A program made the translations under genes and the position numbers. A stretch of DNA of 64,000 nucleotides from an uncultured Sphingomonadaceae bacterium (lineage in GTDB: Bacteria > Pseudomonadota > Alphaproteobacteria > Sphingomonadales > Sphingomonadaceae), in contig CANLUL010000001.1 of the NCBI GenBank assembly GCA_947494305.1, positions 806,001-870,000 on the forward strand, given 5' to 3'. The notes beneath the pieces were generated by a model. It had not been told where the DNA came from. It saw only the letters and a program-made list of their open reading frames with translations, and searched no databases. Each line of letters starts with the position of its first letter. Position 1 is the stretch's first letter. Positions 47,428-55,986 of this stretch are shown in pieces.

Positions 47428-48936
47428 ATGTACGATTTGGCTATAATTGGCGGCGGAATAAATGGCGTAGGCATTGCTCGCGATGCGGCGGGCAGGGGAT
47501 TGAAGGTCCTGCTTGTCGAACGAGACGATTTGGCTGCACACACAAGCTCTGCCAGCACAAAATTGGTTCACGGTGGTCTCCGGTATCTAGAGCACTATGA
47601 ATTTGGTCTGGTTCGCAAAGCTCTGAAAGAGAGGGAAGTTCTTCTGAGTGCGGCACCGCATATTATTTGGCCGATGCGATTTGTGCTGCCAGTGGATGAA
47701 GGGATGCGCCCAGCCTGGTTTTTACGCTTAGGACTATTTCTTTATGATCATCTTGGTGGACGTAAAATTTTACCAGGTACAAATACTCTCAATCTTTTGA
47801 ACGATCTCCGCGGTGATCCACTGCAAAAACGACTAAAAAAAGGCTTCGCCTATTCGGACTGCTGGGTGGAGGATGCGCGATTAGTGGTCCTGACAGCGCG
47901 AGATGCAGCAGAGAAAGGGGCGGATGTCCGAACGCGCACTGAATGCGTTGGACTTGAGCGATCATCCGATCATTGGTCCTTAAAACTAATGGCAGCTGGC
48001 GAAACCAAAGTCGAACAGGCGAAAGTTCTAGTCAATGCTGCGGGGCCATGGGTAGATCCAGTCACTGCTTTATATGACCAAGGTAGCGATTCTGCCAAGC
48101 TCCGCCTTGTTAAAGGTAGCCACATTGTCATCAATCGCAAGTTTGTGGGCGAACATAGTTATATATTTCAGAACAAAGATGGCCGAATTGTCTTTGCTAT
48201 TCCTTATGAGCATGACTTCACCCTGATCGGAACAACGGATCAACCGTGGAGTTACGATGAAGGACCAGCAAAGATTTCGGACATTGAAATCGATTATCTA
48301 TGCGCAGCGGCGAGCGAATATTTTGAAGAGCCTGTAGAGAGAGAACAAATTCAATGGACATATGCCGGAGTAAGGCCGTTGTTCGACGACAAGAGCCAAT
48401 CAGCATCGACAGTCACACGTGATTTTGTATTTGACTATAATGATGAAGGCGGCGCGCCAGCTTTGTCCATTTTTGGCGGGAAAATAACCACATATCGGGT
48501 GCTCGCTTACAAAGCGATCAAAACACTTAAATCAGCATTGGGTGCAACAACTAATGACTGGACGGCTGACGCTGCTCTACCCGGAGGTGATTTCTCCGTT
48601 GAAGGTTTTGATGCGTTGGTGACGCAATATTCCGGGCTATGGCCTTTTGTTGAGCAAGACGTGATTAGAAGGCTTGTTCGGGCATATGGTACCGATACGG
48701 CTAAGATGTTGAACAATGCGAAAAAATTGTCAGACTTAGGGCAATATTTCGGAGCTGGGCTTTTTGAAGCGGAACTAGATTGGCTGATCGCAAAAGAATT
48801 TGCCCAGACTGCGGAGGATGTGCTGTGGAGAAGATCAAAGCTTGGCCTGCATATGACTGACGTGGAACGCGCATCAGTGCAATCATGGTTCGAAAATAAG
48901 GAAAGCAAAGTAAAACCGGCGGTGGCCGTTTCCTGA
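47428..48936 (+). CDS. glpD: Aerobic glycerol-3-phosphate dehydrogenase
   Basis: A 502-residue FAD enzyme of the inner membrane that oxidises glycerol-3-phosphate and feeds the quinone pool. The FAD fingerprint IIGGGINGVGIARDAAGRG is at residues 6-24, and SSASTKLVHGGLRYLEHYEFGLVRKALKERE and VNAAGPWVD are typical of GlpD. The ATG at 47428 follows GAGGG. The frame could begin at 47380, but without that site. It makes the GlpK product usable in this window, while no glpF transporter gene is visible. Confidence 0.95.
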   Translation: MYDLAIIGGGINGVGIARDAAGRGLKVLLVERDDLAAHTSSASTKLVHGGLRYLEHYEFGLVRKALKEREVLLSAAPHIIWPMRFVLPVDEGMRPAWFLRLGLFLYDHLGGRKILPGTNTLNLLNDLRGDPLQKRLKKGFAYSDCWVEDARLVVLTARDAAEKGADVRTRTECVGLERSSDHWSLKLMAAGETKVEQAKVLVNAAGPWVDPVTALYDQGSDSAKLRLVKGSHIVINRKFVGEHSYIFQNKDGRIVFAIPYEHDFTLIGTTDQPWSYDEGPAKISDIEIDYLCAAASEYFEEPVEREQIQWTYAGVRPLFDDKSQSASTVTRDFVFDYNDEGGAPALSIFGGKITTYRVLAYKAIKTLKSALGATTNDWTADAALPGGDFSVEGFDALVTQYSGLWPFVEQDVIRRLVRAYGTDTAKMLNNAKKLSDLGQYFGAGLFEAELDWLIAKEFAQTAEDVLWRRSKLGLHMTDVERASVQSWFENKESKVKPAVAVS

Positions 48937-48977
48937 TTGACGCAGGCCATTGGCGGTGGCAATAGGCCGAAGATCAA

Positions 48978-49051
48978 GCGGGTGTAGCTCAATGGTAGAG
49001 CAGAAGCCTTCCAAGCTTACGACGAGGGTTCGATTCCCTTCACCCGCTCCA
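48978..49051 (+). tRNA. tRNA-Gly (anticodon TCC)
   Basis: A 74-base tRNA with CCA encoded (49049-49051). The acceptor arm is GCGGGTG/CACCCGC, the D arm GCTC-AATGGTA-GAGC and the T arm GAGGG-TTCGATT-CCCTT, and the anticodon is TCC at 49010-49012 in loop CTTCCAA. It reads GGA/GGG glycine codons. It lies 41 bp after glpD. Confidence 0.97.
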
Positions 49052-49267
49052 TCGCAAAACAGACCGCTATCGTTGATAGTTGCGCTTTCTCAGTTTCAAA
49101 ACTGAAGCTAATGTTCGGTGTTTTGGGGTAGCAAGCTTTGAGGCTTGGTTTCAAATGTCTGCAATATTCCGAAATCAGATGTGGAGAGTTCTCGCTACTC
49201 GTGTTTCGAGTTAGTGTGCCAAATTCGCAAATCTCTTGCGTCCTGCCTTTGCAAGATCGTGACCAAA

Positions 49268-50254
49268 TTATGCTGCAATCAAAAAATTGGAAAGCTGAGT
49301 GTCGGCTTTACCGGAATATTCGTAATTATCCTCCATGCGCGCGTTTAGGAGTTCACCAATTTTGAAGGATCGATACACAGGTTCCTCATCCCGCACGACC
49401 GTTTCTATGATGGCTCCCGGTTTTGGAAAATAGAAATAGGGGAAAGAAAACCGCGAAACACCGGTTTTAACTGGCAGAACACGGTGGTTAGCGGCTTTAT
49501 AGCGATTGTTGGAAAATGCCTGCATCAGGTCTCCAACGTTTACAACGAAACTATGTTTTACGGGTGGCACATCGATCCAGCCATCTTCATCGGATTCGGT
49601 CTGAAGACCGCCACTTTCATCCTGATAGAGAAGCGTAATTGCGCTTGGATCAGTATGCTGGCCGAGTGCTAGATCTCCAAGCGCATGTTCTTCATCTCGA
49701 TCTTGCTGAGGCAGCGGATCATAATGCGGATAATGGTTGAGTCGTGCCAGGCTAGAATGGTCTTTGTCAAAAAGAGGTGCAACTTTTTCCGCCTCGCCAT
49801 TCATCACCGAACACATTAGCGCGACGACCCTTTCGGCAAGTGCTGTGTTTTCAACATAAAATTTCGTCAAAGTCGCTTGAAAACCAGAAAGGCCTGCAGC
49901 TTCGAGCTGGCCTTTGTCATTTTTTGGCCAAAAATCGAATATCTTATCCGATTCCATAACCGGGTCGTCCATCGGCTTACCGTGATAGTCGAACACCTCT
50001 TTTTTGTCGCGCTTACCTTTGGTGAGTTCGCGGTCGAAATAACCAAACGGACTATATTTAGGGCGCAGGATGTTCGTCTTTATGTCACGCGGTGCCCTAA
50101 AAAACATCTCTGCCTGATGATGAATCTCATCAATGAGCTCATCGAGGCCATGGCCGACAAGTTGGAAAAAGCCGTGATCCACGCAGGCTCTATCGAGTTC
50201 TGTTAAGCTATTATGGTTCAAATTTTGCAAATCAATCGTCGGAACACCAACCAT
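49268..50254 (-). CDS. Isopenicillin-N-synthase-like 2-oxoglutarate/Fe(II) oxygenase
   Basis: A 328-residue non-heme iron oxygenase of the IPNS/2OG superfamily. The N-terminal DIOX_N region (HGFFQLVGHGLDELIDEIHHQAEMFF) is followed by the jelly roll with HTD (LGQHTDPSAITLLYQ), and the third ligand His and the 2OG Arg in AANHRVLPVKTGVSRFSFPYF. The metal triad H-x-D...H is intact. The substrate is not evident. Relatives act on gibberellin-like, flavonoid or small amino-acid compounds. The 216 bp after the tRNA hold no gene that I can support. Confidence 0.87.
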   Translation of the reverse strand: MVGVPTIDLQNLNHNSLTELDRACVDHGFFQLVGHGLDELIDEIHHQAEMFFRAPRDIKTNILRPKYSPFGYFDRELTKGKRDKKEVFDYHGKPMDDPVMESDKIFDFWPKNDKGQLEAAGLSGFQATLTKFYVENTALAERVVALMCSVMNGEAEKVAPLFDKDHSSLARLNHYPHYDPLPQQDRDEEHALGDLALGQHTDPSAITLLYQDESGGLQTESDEDGWIDVPPVKHSFVVNVGDLMQAFSNNRYKAANHRVLPVKTGVSRFSFPYFYFPKPGAIIETVVRDEEPVYRSFKIGELLNARMEDNYEYSGKADTQLSNFLIAA

Positions 50255-50323
50255 GATATCCTATCTCCTAAGCAGGTATCATGGGGCAACTGCGTCAATA
50301 TAGTCAACTATCAGCATAAAGCC

Positions 50324-52222
50324 TTACCGGCGAAAAAATTCCAATGGCCTAATTGTTAGGCGAAAGTGGAAGCCTCTGTCTTGAATATCGCGGGTTCCAG
50401 GTATCGCTATTTTCTTCAGGCGGCGCGCATAAGTGAATTGTGTCCGGATAGCGGGTGAGGGTGTCCATGCGAGGCTAGCGCCGATGCTGCCAACTTCATT
50501 TGGATTGGCCCTTGCGCCTGCTCGGTTTTTCAAAATTGCGCCATCGATAAAGGTTGATGCTGAAAAGGCGACTGCGTTAAAGTCGGATCGCGCGGCTTTT
50601 TTTCCTAGTAGGTTGAAACTTTGAACTAATTCGACAGAACCAACGGCTCCGGTATCGGACAGAACCAGAGTCTCACGATAGCCTCTCACAGTGTCTGCGC
50701 CGCCCGCGGAGAATCGCTCTCCCGAATAAAGAATGCCATCAGCCCATTGTCCTGCCAGTCGCGCACGCAATTCCAGTCCTTTGTCATTGAGCCGCCTTGC
50801 ATAGCTGACTTGGCCACGTATCGCGCGAAAATTGGGATCGGGTCGCAGCAGGCCTGGGATATTGGCATCGGTTCCTTCAAGACCCTGAGTACCGGTAATG
50901 GATAGCGCAAGAACAGTGTTAACTCCGCGCTGCACCAAGTCAGCGTTCAGGCGCAAAGCCGTATATTCGGTCCGTCCGTCAACAGCACCGGGACTGAAAG
51001 AGAAACGGCGACCGAACAATTTGGTCGTCGACTGTCGATGCGCAACATTCAGGCCCAAGGTAATTGTACGTGCAGATTGCCAGCCGCCTTTTTTGGCCCT
51101 GGGAGACAAAGGACGTTGTTTGATGATATGAGAAACGCCACCTTCAATATGCCAGTCTGACGCGGCGATGTTTAGTGCCAGCAATTGCGGATCGATAACC
51201 GCAGCATCGTTGAATCCACCCCGAACACGCAGCGACGTTCGTGGACCTAAGAGCGGGGTTTCATAACCTGCAATGAAATCATATTTGCCTGCCGTTCGCC
51301 CCGATTCCACACTCAGGAAATCACCCGGACGAAGCGCATTACGAAAGGAGCCACCGACGGAATAGCGTTCACCTCCAATGGAAGGTGATCGGCTGTTGGC
51401 AGCAGAAAAATAGATGTCTAGCAATGGCTTAGGGTTCACGGTCAAAAGCAACTGTGCTTCGCCGGGTTTGGCCCCAGGGCGCAATTCTGCATTGACGGTT
51501 TGAATGGCGGGATTTTCGGTGAGTAAGCGAAATTGCTGCTCGATTTCAATCGCATTGAGCGGGATATTTTTGACCGCAGGCATGCGATTTATGACATAAT
51601 CTTCACTCAATCGATTGCGTCCATCCAGCCCCCAATTGACGACTATGCCTGATGTTGCTGGATTGCCGCTAGCAATGCGACCGGATATTAGTCGCAGCTT
51701 AAGCGAGCCACCGTTTTCCGGCGGTGCTCCATCTATCAACAAACCAGAATTGATGTAACCATTGGCAATGAAAGCCCGGTTTATAATTTGCACCAAGCTG
51801 GAGATTTGGTCGAGTGGCACATTCGCTGAAATCATGCCGTTGATATAGAATTGGCGTTCTACCCAAGCGACATCAAAGGCTTCTTCAGGGCCTATCTCGA
51901 GTTTCAAATCCGATCCGGATATATTGGCCGGTTGCCAGCCCGGTTGTGGTCTAGCCGGAACCGCGTTGCCATCATCAATTTCTACTTTTGTGACATTTGC
52001 GAAGCCGCTTTCGGCTATCAGAGGTACATCCTGAATCTCAGCACGTGGAAATTCGGCTTCGTCCGGAAATTCGGGAAAAGACTGGCTGGCATTCGGACCG
52101 ACCCGTTCGGTGATCGGATTTCCACTCGATTGGGTGCTCGCAAAAGCCAGTGTGCTCATACTGATGCACAAAGCGGCTACAACCATTGCAGGCTTAAGCG
52201 CGCTAAATATTCGATTGTTCAA
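50324..52222 (-). CDS. TpsB two-partner secretion transporter (FhaC/ShlB family)
   Basis: A 632-residue Omp85-superfamily outer membrane protein. A signal peptide (residues 1-30) is followed by a linker, two POTRA domains (about 90-250, with IAESGFANVTKVEIDDG and VNRMPAVKNIPLNAIEIEQQFRLL), and a 16-strand barrel with the VRGY motif (DTVRGYRETLVLSDTGAVG) and a final strand ending FHFRLTIRPLEFFRR. The start is probably the TTG at 52222, in a TTGA overlap with the TpsA stop and 8 bp after GGAG. GTG at 52228 is the alternative. It exports the TpsA protein encoded upstream in the same operon. Confidence 0.93.
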   Translation of the reverse strand: MNNRIFSALKPAMVVAALCISMSTLAFASTQSSGNPITERVGPNASQSFPEFPDEAEFPRAEIQDVPLIAESGFANVTKVEIDDGNAVPARPQPGWQPANISGSDLKLEIGPEEAFDVAWVERQFYINGMISANVPLDQISSLVQIINRAFIANGYINSGLLIDGAPPENGGSLKLRLISGRIASGNPATSGIVVNWGLDGRNRLSEDYVINRMPAVKNIPLNAIEIEQQFRLLTENPAIQTVNAELRPGAKPGEAQLLLTVNPKPLLDIYFSAANSRSPSIGGERYSVGGSFRNALRPGDFLSVESGRTAGKYDFIAGYETPLLGPRTSLRVRGGFNDAAVIDPQLLALNIAASDWHIEGGVSHIIKQRPLSPRAKKGGWQSARTITLGLNVAHRQSTTKLFGRRFSFSPGAVDGRTEYTALRLNADLVQRGVNTVLALSITGTQGLEGTDANIPGLLRPDPNFRAIRGQVSYARRLNDKGLELRARLAGQWADGILYSGERFSAGGADTVRGYRETLVLSDTGAVGSVELVQSFNLLGKKAARSDFNAVAFSASTFIDGAILKNRAGARANPNEVGSIGASLAWTPSPAIRTQFTYARRLKKIAIPGTRDIQDRGFHFRLTIRPLEFFRR

Positions 52223-55200
52223 GAGCACGGCTCCAGTGTTTTGCGGAAAGCGAGCGGAACAGATTCCGTTTCAATTTCTTCAAATAAGACGGGAGAATAG
52301 GGGCCCGTTATCTGTCGAATAAAGCGACTAATTTGACCCGAAGATCGCGCGCCAGCGCATTGGCCGCTCAAAATACCTGAAGCATCAAGGAAGGGTATAT
52401 CAATAGCTTCTGTGCCGGTAATCTGATCCCCGATCTGGCTATCTAAAGTCAGTGATCCATCGACCGACAACAAGTTTAAACGATCTGCGGAACGGATGAA
52501 GAATTGTGAGCGAATGATAACATTGGCACCGCCTTGTTCCCCCAAGGCTAAGATATTGCCGCCATCGGAAAGAATTAGAAAGGGATTCGAAATCTTAATA
52601 ATGCCACCGGTATTTGCGCCCGAACTAGTGGTAATAACGCCGGGCAAGGAGCCAGCGAGTAATAAGAAGCCATCATCAGGCAGAGAAAGGTTGATGTTGC
52701 CTGCCGGTCCATTGGCTGAATTGGTTGTGATGCTACTGCCATCTTGTATCTGGATTGTATGTCCAGAAACTGAAATAGCTCCGGCAGCTGAATCGCCGGA
52801 TGAAATAGAACGGATGGAGCTGGCAGTGAGATTTACAGTGTCAGCAGTAACGATCACGTTACCGGCATTTCCACTGCCTGCAGTTGAAGTTGAAACCACC
52901 GCGTCATTGGACATATCCAGTCCGTCGGCAACCGCCAATGTAACGTTGCCGGCGTTTCCGCTGCTCGACGTTGAAGAGTTAATCTGGCCGCCCGAGATAT
53001 TCAGGTTGGTTGCTTGAATACCAACCGTGCCAGCGTCACCGGAACCAACGGTGAAAGACGTAATTGCACCGCCGTTAAGGTTTAGACTAGTTGCCGCGAT
53101 ATTGACGGATCCGGCATTGCCTGGCCCCGACGTAGCTGCAGAAATTCTGGCACCTTCCGCAACTTCCAGGCTATTTGCGATAGCGATGACCACCTGACCG
53201 GCGTTGCCATTTGCAATAGCCGGATTATCCGCCGGGATGGGTAATGCATCATTTGACACTGAATCGATTGTTGCACCGACACCCAAGAATGCGTTTTGTG
53301 CGCTGACGTTGACTGTTCCAGCATCGCCATTATTCTGGGTGAAAGAAGTGATTTGACCACCTGACATTTGCAGGTTGTCTGTCACCCTTACGGTCACAGT
53401 GCCTGCATTGCCGGAATCTACATTAGCAATACGCCCGCTGGTCGAGGAGGATATTTTGCCGATATCTTTGAAAGATAAGTTTCTGGCATTGACAGTGACA
53501 TTCCCCGCATCGCCTGTATTTGTGGTGGATGCCGAAATTTCAGACAATTGAGATAAGCTTAGATCGTTGGTGATATTGACTAGAACTTGACCGGCTTTGC
53601 CAGCCGCCGAGGTATTGGAATTGATTGAAGCGTTAAAGTCGAGCGCAGCATTGGCGGCATTTATGGTCACGTCACCAGCATTTCCAGCACCCGATGTAGA
53701 TGAGATAATTTGACCTTCAGGTAGCGCGAGTTCTTGTGCGACAATATCGACAGAACCGGCATCACCTGTATTCGTGGTAGAGGAGCTTATTTGACCGCCC
53801 GACATTTGAAGACCATTCGCGACGACACGGACCGATCCTGCATTTCCGGAACCGGCCGTTGAGGCTGATATCCCGGCAAAATCATTCACCGAGAATGTAT
53901 CGGCAATTGTGATCGTAACGCTGCCCGCATCCCCCGCATCACTGGCGAGCGATGTGGTTTGCGAGTTGATCGATGATCCTCCGTTGACGGTGAAATTATC
54001 TGCAACAATATTCACGTTACCCGCATTACCAATACCGAGAGTAGAGGAGCCGATCAGACCATCAGTGACTGTGAGATCGCTGACTGTGACATTTACTGTT
54101 CCGGCGTTGCCTACAATTTGAGACGCTGAGGAAATCTGCCCACCGACCATCGCAAGCGATTGAGTCTTCACATTCACGGATCCGGCGTTGCCGACCCCAT
54201 CTGTGGATGCCGAAATGGCCGCGCGATCAGTCAGGTTTAGGCTATCGGCAACATCAACCGTTACTATGCCGGCATCTCCTGTTGACCCTGGGAAAAGAAC
54301 CGACGCCCGAATAGATGCAAATCCGCTTAGATCGGCTGTGTCAGCGGTGACCTTTACGTTGCCGCCCATCCCGCTACCGCGTGTTGACGAAGTGATCGTC
54401 CCACCTGTCATCTGTAAATTGGACGCAATGATATCGACGGATCCGGCCTTGCCGGAGCCGGATGTGGCTGCGGAAATCTCTCCGAAGTCGGCCAGAAAGA
54501 GGGTGTCGGTTGCGGTGACCGAAACGCCGCCTGCGTCACCCCCGTCATCAGCACTCGAGAAAGTCCTGGAATCGATTGATGCACCTTCGATCAGACTCAA
54601 GCTACTAGCAATAACCGCGACATTTCCGGCATTGCCTGTGCTGTTAGTGGAGGAGCCGATCCGACTACCTGCTACATTGAGCGCTCCACCGCTCATTGCC
54701 AAATTTGTTGCTGATACACTCACAGAACCAGCATCGCCTTCGCCGCTGGTTAGAGAAGTAATATTGCCGCCCTCATTGACGATATCGCCGGCGGCCACCG
54801 CTATGGAACCCGCATCACCAGCATTGAAGGTCTCGGAGCGAATATCGCTCTTATCAATGTTTAGTAAGCTTGTTACGCCAATCGAAATGTTACCCGCACT
54901 GCCTGCACTAGTGGTGTTAGATGAAATCGCGCTCGAACTCATTAAAAGCTCATCGACATTTATAACGATCGAACCAGAGTTTCCTGGCCCAATGGTTCGA
55001 GAAGTAATCTGGGCATTGTTGGTCAACATGAGACGGTTGGTTGCGTTAATATCTATCGCACCAGAAGCATTGCCTCCGTTCGCCTCTGTACTGATCACGC
55101 CATTATCTATGACAAGATTATTAACCTGGACACTAAGGCCTCGCGTAATGTTGCCGCCACCGTTTCCAGTCAAAACGATGTTAGCACTGTCGAGAAGAAT

Positions 55201-55986
55201 AGTGCTTGCAGCCAAATCTATATTTGAACCAAATATATTTGATAACCGTGACAATTCTATTTGGCCGTTGCCAATCGCAGAAAAAGAATCGGCAATGGAA
55301 ACTTCTGCCACGCCACTTCCGACAGCGACCAGTCCCAAATCCGCCCCTTGCGAGAAAATATTGCCTTGAAGAGAGATATCTCCGCCGATCAGCGAAGTCG
55401 ACCTTAGCCCTGTCTGGATATTTATACCCGCTGACACTTCAATATTCTGCTGTGCCCCAAAAAAACCAAAATCCTCGGGTGGGGCACTGGAGAAGGTTGA
55501 ACCGTCGGGAGTGACTGTCGAGAAGGCGGTCCCGCTACTAAATCGAATTTCCTCTGCGGTTGAGAAATAAACCGAGTTAGGCACATTGATGTTGGCTGCG
55601 CCGCCAAAAATTATCCCCGCCGGATTGATGAAATAGAAATTGGCGTTGGATAGATTCGTCGAGTTAATTGTACCGTCGATATTGGATGCCGAACCGCCTG
55701 TCACACGGCTGATAACATTAGATATCGACGCAGTGTTCGCAGCGTTTGCCGTCCATGTCGCAATATCAATCTGCGCCAAATCAAACTGAGTAAAACTGTG
55801 AAACAGATTCCCACCGGATAACTCTCCGCCGGTAATCGTGTGGGTGTTGCCTCCGATGGTGACGATGGAGCCGGTATCAAACGGATTGCCAGCATCGGGC
55901 GTTATCGTTGTAACAGTTTGTGCTTGTGCAGTGCCGGCTGCTAGGGCTAGCAACGATAGGCCGAGTAGATAAGGTGATAGTCTCAT
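52219..55986 (-). CDS. TpsA filamentous hemagglutinin-like exoprotein
   Basis: A 1255-residue secreted beta-helix protein. It has a signal peptide (1-22) and the TPS domain (about 25-280) with the conserved FDLAQIDIATWTANAA region and NFYFINPAGIIFGG (an NPxGI-type NPAGI). A long repeat region (about 350-1110) follows in which GNAG/GDAG/GSAG recurs, as in repeats such as SGSGNAGSVNIxA and SSTSGAGNAGD. The C-terminus (about 1180-1255) is non-repetitive with Cys residues at SGQCAGARSSGQISRFI and EPCS. It starts at an ATG inside the CHAT stop (ATGA). Its base sequence is repetitive on both strands, so long opposite-strand frames there are artefacts. Confidence 0.93.
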   Translation of the reverse strand: MRLSPYLLGLSLLALAAGTAQAQTVTTITPDAGNPFDTGSIVTIGGNTHTITGGELSGGNLFHSFTQFDLAQIDIATWTANAANTASISNVISRVTGGSASNIDGTINSTNLSNANFYFINPAGIIFGGAANINVPNSVYFSTAEEIRFSSGTAFSTVTPDGSTFSSAPPEDFGFFGAQQNIEVSAGINIQTGLRSTSLIGGDISLQGNIFSQGADLGLVAVGSGVAEVSIADSFSAIGNGQIELSRLSNIFGSNIDLAASTILLDSANIVLTGNGGGNITRGLSVQVNNLVIDNGVISTEANGGNASGAIDINATNRLMLTNNAQITSRTIGPGNSGSIVINVDELLMSSSAISSNTTSAGSAGNISIGVTSLLNIDKSDIRSETFNAGDAGSIAVAAGDIVNEGGNITSLTSGEGDAGSVSVSATNLAMSGGALNVAGSRIGSSTNSTGNAGNVAVIASSLSLIEGASIDSRTFSSADDGGDAGGVSVTATDTLFLADFGEISAATSGSGKAGSVDIIASNLQMTGGTITSSTRGSGMGGNVKVTADTADLSGFASIRASVLFPGSTGDAGIVTVDVADSLNLTDRAAISASTDGVGNAGSVNVKTQSLAMVGGQISSASQIVGNAGTVNVTVSDLTVTDGLIGSSTLGIGNAGNVNIVADNFTVNGGSSINSQTTSLASDAGDAGSVTITIADTFSVNDFAGISASTAGSGNAGSVRVVANGLQMSGGQISSSTTNTGDAGSVDIVAQELALPEGQIISSTSGAGNAGDVTINAANAALDFNASINSNTSAAGKAGQVLVNITNDLSLSQLSEISASTTNTGDAGNVTVNARNLSFKDIGKISSSTSGRIANVDSGNAGTVTVRVTDNLQMSGGQITSFTQNNGDAGTVNVSAQNAFLGVGATIDSVSNDALPIPADNPAIANGNAGQVVIAIANSLEVAEGARISAATSGPGNAGSVNIAATSLNLNGGAITSFTVGSGDAGTVGIQATNLNISGGQINSSTSSSGNAGNVTLAVADGLDMSNDAVVSTSTAGSGNAGNVIVTADTVNLTASSIRSISSGDSAAGAISVSGHTIQIQDGSSITTNSANGPAGNINLSLPDDGFLLLAGSLPGVITTSSGANTGGIIKISNPFLILSDGGNILALGEQGGANVIIRSQFFIRSADRLNLLSVDGSLTLDSQIGDQITGTEAIDIPFLDASGILSGQCAGARSSGQISRFIRQITGPYSPVLFEEIETESVPLAFRKTLEPCS

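Noticed and set aside
49138-49365. Frames of 67 and 75 residues after tRNA-Gly
   Set aside because: They overlap the end of the oxygenase gene on the other strand and have no start signals.
52496-53017. Plus-strand frame of 173 residues opposite the 3' part of TpsA
   Set aside because: Another shadow of the GNAG repeat region. It has low complexity and no start signal.
52800-55000. Repeat array read as a possible CRISPR
   Set aside because: The repeats are coding, lie in frame with an intact protein, and vary in length and sequence without unique spacers.
54188-55369. Long open frame on the plus strand of 393 residues opposite TpsA
   Set aside because: It is a shadow of the repetitive TpsA coding sequence. 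Its protein is Pro/Ala/Ser-rich with no domain and mirrors the repeat period. TpsA has a signal peptide, TPS domain and operon context.
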